Source: BTRG01 sp036986275 (GTDB lineage Bacteria > Pseudomonadota > Gammaproteobacteria > Acidiferrobacterales > SZUA-150). Taken from it: a DNA stretch of 39,293 nucleotides. Below the pieces are notes generated by a model. That model was not told the origin of the DNA, did not search any database, and saw only the letters and a list, made by a program, of their open reading frames with translations. The stretch lies in contig BTRG01000015.1 of the NCBI GenBank assembly GCA_036986275.1, forward strand, positions 1-39,293, written 5' to 3'. Below are positions 1-7,458 of this stretch, piece by piece; the stretch's first letter is position 1; the number at the start of each line of letters is the position of its first letter. The position numbers and the translations under genes were made by a program.

Positions 1-2
1 AT

Positions 3-28
3 GTTGGGCTTCGTACCTCAGCACCAAC
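3..28. repeat. Palindromic intergenic hairpin at window edge
   Basis: The sequence forms an imperfect hairpin. GTTGGGCT at 3-10 pairs with AGC at 20-22 and CCAAC at 24-28, with A23 bulged and a 9-base loop. It lies downstream of ssb and is cut close to the window edge. It resembles the GTAGGTTGGG...CCCAAC palindromes I recall as dispersed intergenic elements in gammaproteobacteria; that family link is from memory, not a search. No T-run follows on either strand, so I do not call it a terminator. The remainder of 29-110 shows only a weak CTCCC/GGGAG stem at 56-67. Confidence 0.45.
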
Positions 29-110
29 CTACGCACAACCAACTTTTACGATACCCTCCCCAGGGAGAATACACTAGCTCTGAACCCATCAATACTAACT
101 TGACGGAGTA

Positions 111-566
111 CTAGAACGGAATATCGTCGTCGAAATCATCGGCGGTGGCAGTGGCCGCTTTCTGTGACGGTGCTGAGGCGGGCGCCTGACCCGAGTCCTG
201 GTTAAACTCACTGGGCATACCACCGCCGGCCCGGGAGCCCAGCATCTGCATTTCGTTGGCCACGATTTCCGTGGTGTAACGATCCTGGCCCTCTTTATCC
301 TGCCACTTGCGAGTCTGCAAACGGCCTTCAACATAAATCTGTGAACCTTTCTTCAGGTATTCGCCGACGATTTCCGCCAGACGGCCAAAGAACACCACAC
401 GATGCCATTCGGTCTTTTCCTGTTTTTCACCGGTATTTTTATCTTTCCACGTCTCCGAGGTCGCAATGTTGACATTTGCGATGGCGGAACCGCTTGCCGC
501 ATAACGAATTTCGGGGTCTCGGCCGAGATTGCCGACAAGAATTACTTTATTTACGCCGCGCGCCAT
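111..566 (-). CDS. ssb: Single-stranded DNA-binding protein SSB
   Basis: SSB coats single-stranded DNA during replication, recombination and repair, and recruits partner proteins through its C-terminal tip. The 151-residue product begins MARGVNKVILVGNLGRDPE, the typical start of the OB-fold domain (about residues 1-110). A Gly/Pro/Gln/Ala-rich linker follows, then the acidic tip DDFDDDIPF that binds exonuclease I, RecQ, PriA and others. The ATG at 566 is preceded by a good Shine-Dalgarno (ACAGGAGAAA). Length is slightly below E. coli SSB (178) because the linker is short. The gene sits near uvrA as in E. coli and Pseudomonas, here separated from it by an MFS gene. No LexA box of the CTGT-N8-ACAG type was seen upstream. 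Confidence 0.97.
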   Translation of the reverse strand: MARGVNKVILVGNLGRDPEIRYAASGSAIANVNIATSETWKDKNTGEKQEKTEWHRVVFFGRLAEIVGEYLKKGSQIYVEGRLQTRKWQDKEGQDRYTTEIVANEMQMLGSRAGGGMPSEFNQDSGQAPASAPSQKAATATADDFDDDIPF

Positions 567-594
567 GGTCTTTCTCCTGTTGAGTTGACGATAT

Positions 595-641
595 CCACGG
601 AGTACTGAGAATCTGAACTTCGCGCTCCGATATCTCCGTGG
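595..641 (-). promoter_or_regulatory. Inverted repeat in ssb leader
   Basis: CCACGGAG at 595-602 and CTCCGTGG at 634-641 form a perfect 8-bp inverted repeat with a 31-base spacer. Both arms are flanked by a GATATC-like hexamer. It lies between the predicted ssb promoter and the ssb start codon, so it would be a hairpin in the 5' untranslated RNA or an operator. Function is unknown. Confidence 0.4.
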
Positions 642-650
642 TGCCGAGCC

Positions 651-679
651 AATATATCGAGAATACGATGGCGAAACAA
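651..679 (-). promoter_or_regulatory. Predicted sigma-70 promoter for ssb
   Basis: On the minus strand TTGTTT (674-679) and TATATT (651-656) are separated by 17 bases. This fits the sigma-70 spacing with a moderate -35 and a good -10. The predicted start is near 644, giving a leader of about 80 nt before the ssb ATG at 566. Called by eye only. Confidence 0.5.
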
Positions 680-731
680 TGTTCGAATAGGCCTTCAGGA
701 AAATCGTGCTCTTGGGATCCTTACCCGCCGA

Positions 732-2120
732 TTAAGCGGACGTTGCCCTGTAGGGGTGCAGATCCTCGGGGTCCAGCTCACCCTCATCGACCTTGAGATA
801 GGCCATACCTTCCTCGCCCGCCACCACGGCCTCACGCACACCCGGCACGGCGGCCAGTTGTTCGGCTATGAAGCGTGCGGCCTCAGGGTCTTGGGGGCCC
901 ACCTGCACGGTGCGCATACTCAAGCGTGGCGGTACGGTCATGCCACTCGCAACCCAGGCCCACAGCAGCAGCAGACCCGCGGAGATTGTAAATACCGCTT
1001 CCATGCCATAGGCGCCGTATAGGCCACCTCCCAGCACCCCCCCTACAAAGGCGCCAAGAAACTGAAACGTACTGTATACCCCCACGGCCGAGCCCCTGCT
1101 GTCGGCAGGCGCGTGCCGGGACACCAACGAGGGCAGTGCGGCCTCGAGAAAATTAAAGGCGACAAAAAACAGGAAGATCCCAGTGACGAGGGGCCAGAGA
1201 TCATTATGGCCGAAGGCCAACAGGCCCTGGGAGACAGCCAGCAACAGCACGGCGCCGACAAAGACCCGGCGCATCTTTTGTTTACGCTCGGCATACATAA
1301 TGGCCGGGCCAATAAACAGGATCGAGGCCAGCATCACAGGCACGTAGACCTGCCAGTGCTTGTCCACGCCCAAGCCGGCATCAGAGACCAGGGCCAGCGG
1401 TATCACCACGAACAGGGCTGTGAGCACGGCATGGAGTATGAATATACCCAGGTCCAGGCGTAACAACTCCGGGGTACGCAACACCGCGGCCAATTGCGCC
1501 GGCACGGCCACGGCTTCCTGATGACGGATACTGTGTTGGGGCGCCGGCACCCACCACCCCATCACAGCCATGCCGGCCAGCGCCAGGACCGCCGTAAACC
1601 AGAAAATGCCGCTAAGACCGACGGCGCTGCCCAGCAAGGGGCCCACGATCAGCGCCACAATAAACGAACCGCCGATAGTAATACCGATGATGGCCATGGC
1701 CTTGGTACGCTGATCATCCCGCGTCAGATCCGAGGCCAGGGCGATCACGGCCGCGGCGATGGCGCCCGTACCTTGCAGGGCTCGGCCCACAATAACGCCG
1801 GTGATGCTGTCGGCCAAGGCCGCCACCACGCTGCCCAGGACAAACACCATCAGTCCGCCAATGATAATGGGTTTACGACCGATATGGTCCGAGGCCACAC
1901 CCAGCGGGATCTGAAACAGGGCCTGGGTCAGGCCATAGGCGCCCAGGGCAAGGCCGACCAGGAGCGGTGTATGGCCTTCAAGGGAATCCGCATAGATCGC
2001 GAACACGGGCAAAATCATAAAAAATCCCAGCATGCGCAACGCAAAGATAACGGCCAACCCGGAAACAGCCCGGCGCTCCAGTGATGTCATGGGGGAAATT
2101 TTAAATCGTTTAGCCATCAT
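732..2120 (-). CDS. yajR: YajR-like MFS efflux transporter with C-terminal YAM domain
   Basis: This is a 12-helix major facilitator superfamily drug/proton antiporter-type inner membrane protein. The N-terminal half carries the motif-A region (SDHIGRKPIIIGG, near residues 78-90) and GRALQGTGAIAAAVIALASDLTR, both very close to E. coli YajR as I remember it. After the last helix a cytoplasmic region of about 65 residues (VQVGPQDPEA ... AYLKVDEGEL) matches the small ferredoxin-like YAM domain of YajR. The substrate is unknown. Total length is 462. The start is drawn at the first of two adjacent ATGs (2120, 2117); a third ATG gives residue M11 at 2090, where the similarity to YajR begins. None has a clear Shine-Dalgarno. 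It lies between ssb and divergent uvrA, the arrangement known from Pseudomonas. Confidence 0.85.
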   Translation of the reverse strand: MMAKRFKISPMTSLERRAVSGLAVIFALRMLGFFMILPVFAIYADSLEGHTPLLVGLALGAYGLTQALFQIPLGVASDHIGRKPIIIGGLMVFVLGSVVAALADSITGVIVGRALQGTGAIAAAVIALASDLTRDDQRTKAMAIIGITIGGSFIVALIVGPLLGSAVGLSGIFWFTAVLALAGMAVMGWWVPAPQHSIRHQEAVAVPAQLAAVLRTPELLRLDLGIFILHAVLTALFVVIPLALVSDAGLGVDKHWQVYVPVMLASILFIGPAIMYAERKQKMRRVFVGAVLLLAVSQGLLAFGHNDLWPLVTGIFLFFVAFNFLEAALPSLVSRHAPADSRGSAVGVYSTFQFLGAFVGGVLGGGLYGAYGMEAVFTISAGLLLLWAWVASGMTVPPRLSMRTVQVGPQDPEAARFIAEQLAAVPGVREAVVAGEEGMAYLKVDEGELDPEDLHPYRATSA

Positions 2121-2131
2121 GCCGCACCGAG

Positions 2132-2140
2132 CTTATACCA
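2132..2140 (-). promoter_or_regulatory. Extended -10 promoter candidate for yajR
   Basis: The minus strand reads TGG followed by TATAAG, an extended -10 arrangement with no convincing -35. Only 11 bases separate it from the ATG at 2120, so the transcript would have a leader of about 5 nt or start at the codon itself. This agrees with the missing Shine-Dalgarno. Confidence 0.35.
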
Positions 2141-2187
2141 CCCGGCTACATCTTTATTCTTGAGAAACATCCAAATCGTGAGGGATT

Positions 2188-2217
2188 TTGCCTGACTGCT
2201 TAGGGTCGGCGTATAGT
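2188..2217 (+). promoter_or_regulatory. Predicted sigma-70 promoter for uvrA
   Basis: TTGCCT (2188-2193) and TATAGT (2212-2217) are separated by 18 bases, giving a start near 2224 and a leader of about 23 nt that carries GCAGGAAAC as ribosome binding site. I looked for a LexA box (CTGT-N8-ACAG) across the 126-bp divergent intergenic region and found none. Confidence 0.5.
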
Positions 2218-2246
2218 AGCAGGTTAGCCAATTTGCAGGAAACAAC

Positions 2247-5096
2247 ATGGATACCCTCCGCATACGCGGTGCGCGCACGCACAATCTAAAGAATATCGAC
2301 GTCGATCTACCGCGCGACAAACTCATTGTCATTACCGGGTTATCCGGTTCCGGCAAATCCTCGCTGGCCTTTGACACCCTCTATGCCGAGGGCCAACGCC
2401 GCTATGTGGAATCGCTATCGGCCTATGCCCGTCAGTTCCTGTCGCTGATGGAAAAACCGGATGTGGATCTCATTGAAGGTCTGAGCCCGGCCATCTCCAT
2501 CGAACAAAAATCCACGTCGCACAACCCGCGCTCCACGGTGGGTACGGTCACTGAAATTTATGACTACCTGCGCCTGCTCTATGCGCGCGTAGGCGAACCG
2601 CGCTGCCCGGACCATAACACCACGCTGAAGGCACAGACCGTCAGCCAGATGGTGGACCAGGTGCTGGCGCTGCCGGAAGGTACACGACTCATGTTATTGG
2701 CGCCCCTGGTAGATGGGCGCAAAGGCGAACATTTGCATATTACCGATGGCCTGCGTTCACAGGGCTATGTACGCGCCCGCATCGACGGCAAGGTGATCAC
2801 GCTGGATGAAGTGCCACCATTAGACAAAAAACTGAAACACACCATAGAAGCGGTCGTCGATCGCATCATCGTCAAGGCCGATCACCAGCAGCGCCTGGCC
2901 GAGTCTGTTGAGACCGCCATCAACCTGGCCGACGGCCTGGTGCGCGCCGTGATACTGGACGATGCCGGTGAATCAGAATCCGAGCTGTTGTTCTCGGCGC
3001 GTTATGCCTGCCCACACTGCGGCTACAGCCTGCAGGAACTGGAACCACGCCTGTTCTCGTTTAATAACCCCGCCGGCGCCTGCCCCGAATGTGACGGCCT
3101 GGGTATTAACCAGATATTCGATCCCGAACGTGTGGTGTCCGATGCCACGCTACCACTGCCCATGGGCGCCATACGTGGCTGGGACCGACGCAATGCCTTT
3201 TATTATCAGCTGCTGGTATCGCTCGCCAAACATTACAATTTCGATCTCGATAGTCCTTTCGAAGAATTGCCGAAAAAGATTCGCAACGCCATACTTTACG
3301 GTAGTGGCAATGAGAACATCTCGTTCAGTTATCATGGTGAACGCAGCAGCGTCAAACGTAAACACCCCTTTGAAGGCGTCATCCCGAATATGGAAAGGCG
3401 TTACCGGGAAAGCGAATCCAGTGCCGTACGTGAGGAACTGGCCAAGAACCTCAGTTCCCTGCCCTGCGAGGCCTGTGGCGGCAGTCGCCTGCGCACCGAG
3501 GCACGTCATGTGTTTGTCGGCGAGCAACCGCTGCATCGCGTTACCCATCTCTCCATCAGCGATGCGCTCACTTTTTTTAATGGCCTCAAACTCAGTGGCC
3601 ACAGGGCCGAGATTGCGGAAAAGATCGTCAAGGAAATACAAAGCCGTCTGGGCTTCCTGGTCAATGTCGGCCTGAATTATCTCTCCCTGGAACGTTCGGC
3701 GGAGACACTCTCTGGTGGCGAGGCCCAGCGCATACGCCTGGCCTCACAGATAGGCGCCGGTCTTGTAGGAGTGATGTATGTGCTGGACGAACCTTCTATC
3801 GGCTTGCATCAGCGCGACAACGCGCGCCTGCTGGAAACACTGGTACATCTGCGCGATCTGGGCAATACGGTCATCGTGGTTGAACACGATGAAGAGGCCA
3901 TACGATCCGCAGATTACGTGTTAGACATCGGCCCGGGCGCCGGCCACCATGGCGGCCGGATTATCGCCCAAGGCACGCCCGAGGAAGTCATCGCCAACCA
4001 AAGTTCCATCACCGGTCAATATCTCAGCGGCGTACGGGAGATCGGTATTCCCGGTACACGTACGCAAGCAGACCCCGGGCGTGAACTCATAATACGCCAG
4101 GCCTGTGGCAACAATCTGAAGAATATCGATGCCCATATCCCGGTAGGCCTGATGACCTGCATTACCGGCGTGTCGGGTTCCGGTAAATCGACGTTAATCA
4201 ACGACACACTCTATGCCTCGGTGGCGAAACATCTCTATGGCAGCAGCCTGGAGCCTGCACCCTGCCGGGATATTGAAGGCCTGGATCAGTTCGACAAAGT
4301 GGTCGATATCGACCAAAGTCCCATAGGCCGCACACCCCGCTCCAATCCGGCTACCTATACCGGCCTGTTTACTCCCATACGAGAACTGTTTGCCGGCACC
4401 CCCGAGGCCCGTGCCCGCGGTTACACGCCGGGGCGTTTCTCATTTAATGTCAAGGGTGGTCGTTGCGAGGCCTGCCAGGGCGATGGCCTGATCAAGGTAG
4501 AGATGCATTTTCTACCAGACATCTATGTGCCGTGCGATATCTGCACCGGTAAACGCTACAACCGTGAAACCCTGGATATAACATATAAAGGCAAGAGCAT
4601 ACACGAGGTCCTGAACATGACAGTGGAGGAAGGAGCTGAATTCTTCGCCGCCATCCCGGTGGTCAAGCGCAAACTGGATACGCTTATGGACGTCGGCCTG
4701 TCCTACATCGCGCTGGGCCAGAGTGCGACCACACTCTCCGGTGGCGAGGCCCAACGCATCAAACTGTCACGCGAACTCTCCAAGCGTGACACGGGGCGCA
4801 CACTTTATATACTCGATGAACCCACCACTGGCCTGCACTTTCATGACATTAAAAAACTATTGGAAGTGCTGCATCGACTGCGCGACCACGGCAATACCGT
4901 CGTTGTCATCGAGCATAATCTCGATGTCATCAAGACCGCCGACTGGGTACTGGATATGGGTCCTGAAGGCGGTGATGGCGGAGGTATGATTATCGCCAAT
5001 GGTACACCGGAAGATGTGGCGGCGGCTGCCCATTCCTATACAGGTCAATTCCTTACCGAGGTGCTGCAAACCCATAAACAAAAACAGATTGCCTAA
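2247..5096 (+). CDS. uvrA: UvrABC excinuclease subunit A
   Basis: UvrA is the ATP-driven damage-recognition subunit of nucleotide excision repair; it dimerises, scans DNA and loads UvrB. The 949-residue protein is nearly collinear with E. coli UvrA (940). Visible features in order: first Walker A GLSGSGKS (residues 31-38), YVESLSAYARQFL, the zinc pair CPHCGYSL with CPECDGLG, CEACGGSRL, the signature LSGGEAQRIRLASQIG, Walker B VLDEPSIGLHQRD, second Walker A GVSGSGKS, the zinc module CEACQGDG with CDICTGKRYN, then a second signature and Walker B (LDEPTTGLHFHD). Start ATG at 2247 follows GCAGGAAACAAC. It is the only substantial plus-strand gene. Its 3' end faces the convergent symporter gene with 13 bp between, where no terminator is evident. 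Confidence 0.98.
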   Translation: MDTLRIRGARTHNLKNIDVDLPRDKLIVITGLSGSGKSSLAFDTLYAEGQRRYVESLSAYARQFLSLMEKPDVDLIEGLSPAISIEQKSTSHNPRSTVGTVTEIYDYLRLLYARVGEPRCPDHNTTLKAQTVSQMVDQVLALPEGTRLMLLAPLVDGRKGEHLHITDGLRSQGYVRARIDGKVITLDEVPPLDKKLKHTIEAVVDRIIVKADHQQRLAESVETAINLADGLVRAVILDDAGESESELLFSARYACPHCGYSLQELEPRLFSFNNPAGACPECDGLGINQIFDPERVVSDATLPLPMGAIRGWDRRNAFYYQLLVSLAKHYNFDLDSPFEELPKKIRNAILYGSGNENISFSYHGERSSVKRKHPFEGVIPNMERRYRESESSAVREELAKNLSSLPCEACGGSRLRTEARHVFVGEQPLHRVTHLSISDALTFFNGLKLSGHRAEIAEKIVKEIQSRLGFLVNVGLNYLSLERSAETLSGGEAQRIRLASQIGAGLVGVMYVLDEPSIGLHQRDNARLLETLVHLRDLGNTVIVVEHDEEAIRSADYVLDIGPGAGHHGGRIIAQGTPEEVIANQSSITGQYLSGVREIGIPGTRTQADPGRELIIRQACGNNLKNIDAHIPVGLMTCITGVSGSGKSTLINDTLYASVAKHLYGSSLEPAPCRDIEGLDQFDKVVDIDQSPIGRTPRSNPATYTGLFTPIRELFAGTPEARARGYTPGRFSFNVKGGRCEACQGDGLIKVEMHFLPDIYVPCDICTGKRYNRETLDITYKGKSIHEVLNMTVEEGAEFFAAIPVVKRKLDTLMDVGLSYIALGQSATTLSGGEAQRIKLSRELSKRDTGRTLYILDEPTTGLHFHDIKKLLEVLHRLRDHGNTVVVIEHNLDVIKTADWVLDMGPEGGDGGGMIIANGTPEDVAAAAHSYTGQFLTEVLQTHKQKQIA

Positions 5097-5109
5097 AGGC
5101 TAACGCGTA

Positions 5110-6615
5110 TTACTGTTTCAAGTCATAAATCGTATTCACGCCTGCGCGGGTCTTGATTCGGGACTGACCACGAGATACCAATATGCCAACGCCAAACAGC
5201 ACCATGGTGCCCACCACGGCCGTCATGAAGGTATGCAGCGGATTAGCCCAGGCCACATCCCACCCGGGCGAGAAGACCGCCCAAACAATGACCAACAAAC
5301 CTGACACCATTGCAATGGCGGCCTGTGGTGAACGCGCCCTTCTGGACAAGGCGCCAAGCAGGAACAGCCCTAACATACCGCCCGAAAAGATCCCCGCCAG
5401 CGACCACCACACATCCAGGGCACTCTTGATGGATATCATTAATAATGCCGTGCCAGTGCCCAGCACACCCAGTGCCAACGTTGTCATGCGCAGAAAACGT
5501 AACTGTTGCCCATCACTGGCCCCCTTGTTCACAAAGCGTGTGTAAACATCGGTCATCAATATGGTGGCGGATGAATTCATGGAGGTATCAACCGAACTCA
5601 TGGCAGCCGCCAGCAGAGCGGCTAACAGCAAACCGGTTAGGCCTTCAGGCAATTCACTGACAATAAAATGTGGGAAGATCTTGTCAGCGGCTTCCGCTGC
5701 CCGTAGCGCTTCCGGTAATAACTCTGGCTGGGCCATGTAGTAAGAGAACAATGCCGTGCCTATAAAAAGAAAGAGCATACCCACCGGTATGTAAATCAGT
5801 ATGCCTATCCAGACAGACTTCTGCGCAGCCACTAACGATTCGGCTGTTTGATAGCGCTGCACATAAGACTGGTCTATGCCAAAATTCTGTAAATTGATAA
5901 CTATGCCATAGACGAACACCAGCCAGAATGTTTGCGTAGTGAAGTCCGGCGCAAAGGAACCCACTGAAAATTTGTCCTGCGCATTGGCAATTTCGAATAA
6001 CTGTCCAGGACCCTCCGGCATGCCTGCCAACAACAACACGACACACACCAGGGCACCCACCGTTAATACTACGCTTTGCAGAGCATCTGACCAGATCACC
6101 GCTTCGATGCCACCGACCACGGTATAGAGAGTCACCAACGCGCCCGTGACGATGATGATAGTTTCGATATCCCAACCGGTCAGGCCTTCCAGCGCCAGCG
6201 CCACCAGAAACATTATTGTTCCCATACGCGCCAGTTGTGTCAGCAGGTAGAAGGTCGCTGCATAGAGTCTTGCCCATACACCGAAACGCCGTTCCAGGTA
6301 GGCATAGGCCGAAATATCATTCGTAGAACGGTATAAGGGTACAAACCATCGCGTGGCAACATAGGCTGCCAAAGGCAATGACAAGGCAAAGGCCAGCACT
6401 GTCCAGTTGCTGGCATAGGCCTTGCCAGGGAGGGCGAGGAAGGAAATCGATGATAAATAGGTCCCAAAGATAGACAGCCCCACAACCCATCCAGGCAAAC
6501 GCTGGTGGGCCGAGGTAAACCCTGCGGCGGAATTTGCACGCCGGTAAAACATGGCGCCAAATGCCACGACCGCCAGGACATAAACGATCAGTACCGCACT
6601 ATCCAGACTCCCCAT
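5110..6615 (-). CDS. Sodium:solute symporter family (SSS) transporter
   Basis: A 501-residue integral membrane protein with the architecture of the SSS/SGLT family, which couples Na+ influx to uptake of a sugar, amino acid, carboxylate or similar solute. Supporting segments: N-terminal helix, then PGWVVGLSIFGTYLSSISFLALPGKAY (helix 1-2 region with the Ser/Thr-rich Na+ site), VVGGIEAVIWSDALQSVVL (a hallmark of the family around helix 5), QSYVQRY, and LLAALLAAAMSSVDTSMNSSATI (helix 8 with the SSVDTSMNS Na+-site region). Roughly 13 helices are expected. Substrate cannot be told from sequence alone. ATG 6615 has GGGAG upstream. It lies 21 bp downstream of the SAM hydroxide adenosyltransferase gene, probably in one operon. 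Confidence 0.88.
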   Translation of the reverse strand: MGSLDSAVLIVYVLAVVAFGAMFYRRANSAAGFTSAHQRLPGWVVGLSIFGTYLSSISFLALPGKAYASNWTVLAFALSLPLAAYVATRWFVPLYRSTNDISAYAYLERRFGVWARLYAATFYLLTQLARMGTIMFLVALALEGLTGWDIETIIIVTGALVTLYTVVGGIEAVIWSDALQSVVLTVGALVCVVLLLAGMPEGPGQLFEIANAQDKFSVGSFAPDFTTQTFWLVFVYGIVINLQNFGIDQSYVQRYQTAESLVAAQKSVWIGILIYIPVGMLFLFIGTALFSYYMAQPELLPEALRAAEAADKIFPHFIVSELPEGLTGLLLAALLAAAMSSVDTSMNSSATILMTDVYTRFVNKGASDGQQLRFLRMTTLALGVLGTGTALLMISIKSALDVWWSLAGIFSGGMLGLFLLGALSRRARSPQAAIAMVSGLLVIVWAVFSPGWDVAWANPLHTFMTAVVGTMVLFGVGILVSRGQSRIKTRAGVNTIYDLKQ

Positions 6616-6636
6616 TCACTGCTCCCGTTCTAATTC

Positions 6637-7371
6637 TTATTGTTTGGCTTGCGGTACTGATATTGCCTGACCTATGTTTAATGCCAGCGTTCGTGCTGCA
6701 CTGTCTTGATTACAGGCAATCTCAACCAGTCCATTCGCATTCACATACCAGAAGCACTCGCCTGACCCTACTTCACCAAATGTCCTGGCATAGTGAATAG
6801 AAATACCGTTGACGACAATAGCCATCTCTTTATTTAATCGATTGATACGCAGTCCTGTTATGGCATTGCCGTAATGATCAATATAGATAACGGTTGGCCA
6901 GTCATCCGGCCAGTCCGCCGCATCATATTGTAATTCAGATATTGTTGACTCGGGAATGTGAGCTGTTGCCAACTGTGCCGCCACCGGCGCAAACAGATCG
7001 CGTCCATGAAAACTGTCGGAAATCCGTTCAGGCCGCCAGTCTATGCGATGCATGGCCAGGTCTTTGGCCCTGCGTCTGATCAACTCAAACAAACCATTAT
7101 CCGGACCTACATACCAACGTTTGTCGACCCGCAGCATCACTGCCTGACGACTGCCGCCCACACCCGGATCGACAACTGCCAGCACAACACAGTCTTCTGG
7201 CAATTGTGCGCAATAGGCGGGCAATAGATAAGCCGCGGCCTTTACATTATAAGCGGGAAGATTGTGAAACAGATCTATCACGGAAATGCCGGGCGCCTGT
7301 TGCGCCAGCACCACATGCATCTGCCCCACATAGGGATCATTGGGATGAAAGTCTGTAAACAGCGCAATCAT
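6637..7371 (-). CDS. SAM hydroxide adenosyltransferase family protein (DUF62)
   Basis: Members of this family (relatives of bacterial fluorinase and chlorinase) use an activated water or hydroxide to split S-adenosylmethionine into adenosine and methionine. The 244-residue protein has the expected motifs: TDFHPNDPYVG (residues 6-16), DPGVGG (68-73), GPDNGL (89-94) and FHGRDLFAP (121-129), then a C-terminal beta domain with YIDHYGNAITG. Nothing indicates halide specificity; the hydrolytic activity is the default inference. The ATG at 7371 is exactly where homologues begin, yet no Shine-Dalgarno precedes it. A possible extended -10 lies only 8 bp upstream. It likely forms an operon with the downstream SSS transporter. 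Confidence 0.9.
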   Translation of the reverse strand: MIALFTDFHPNDPYVGQMHVVLAQQAPGISVIDLFHNLPAYNVKAAAYLLPAYCAQLPEDCVVLAVVDPGVGGSRQAVMLRVDKRWYVGPDNGLFELIRRRAKDLAMHRIDWRPERISDSFHGRDLFAPVAAQLATAHIPESTISELQYDAADWPDDWPTVIYIDHYGNAITGLRINRLNKEMAIVVNGISIHYARTFGEVGSGECFWYVNANGLVEIACNQDSAARTLALNIGQAISVPQAKQ

Positions 7372-7379
7372 GATAAAAG

Positions 7380-7388
7380 ATCATATCA
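7380..7388 (-). promoter_or_regulatory. Extended -10 promoter candidate, possibly leaderless
   Basis: The minus strand reads TGA then TATGAT, an extended -10 motif. Its downstream end lies 8 bases from the ATG at 7371, so transcription starting about 7 bases later would give a leaderless or nearly leaderless mRNA. It sits just after the rplQ terminator. No clear -35 is seen. Confidence 0.4.
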
Positions 7389-7401
7389 GCTTGCTAAAGA
7401 A

Positions 7402-7424
7402 AAGGCCGGAAAATTCCCGGCCTT
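7402..7424 (-). terminator. Intrinsic terminator after rplQ
   Basis: AAGGCCGG (7402-7409) and CCGGCCTT (7417-7424) make a perfect 8-bp GC-rich stem with a 7-base loop. Reading on the minus strand the hairpin runs into TTTTCTTT. It lies about 35 bp past the rplQ stop, as expected for the end of the ribosomal supercluster. Confidence 0.85.
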
Positions 7425-7458
7425 ACTGATAAGCATTGCAAACAAACCCAATAAAAAA

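Noticed and set aside
56..67. CTCCC/GGGAG stem as ssb terminator
   Set aside because: Five base pairs, a 2-base loop that cannot close as drawn, and no T-run on the minus strand.
1494..2084. Plus-strand open frame of 196 codons opposite yajR
   Set aside because: The product is rich in His, Gln, Arg and Asp with no recognisable fold, and the minus frame is a clear MFS transporter.
2121..2246. LexA/SOS box upstream of uvrA
   Set aside because: No CTGT-N8-ACAG match was found by eye on either strand, although E. coli uvrA has one.
5085..5115. Bidirectional terminator between uvrA and the symporter gene
   Set aside because: Only a GCCT/AGGC 4-bp stem is present and there is no T-run on either strand.
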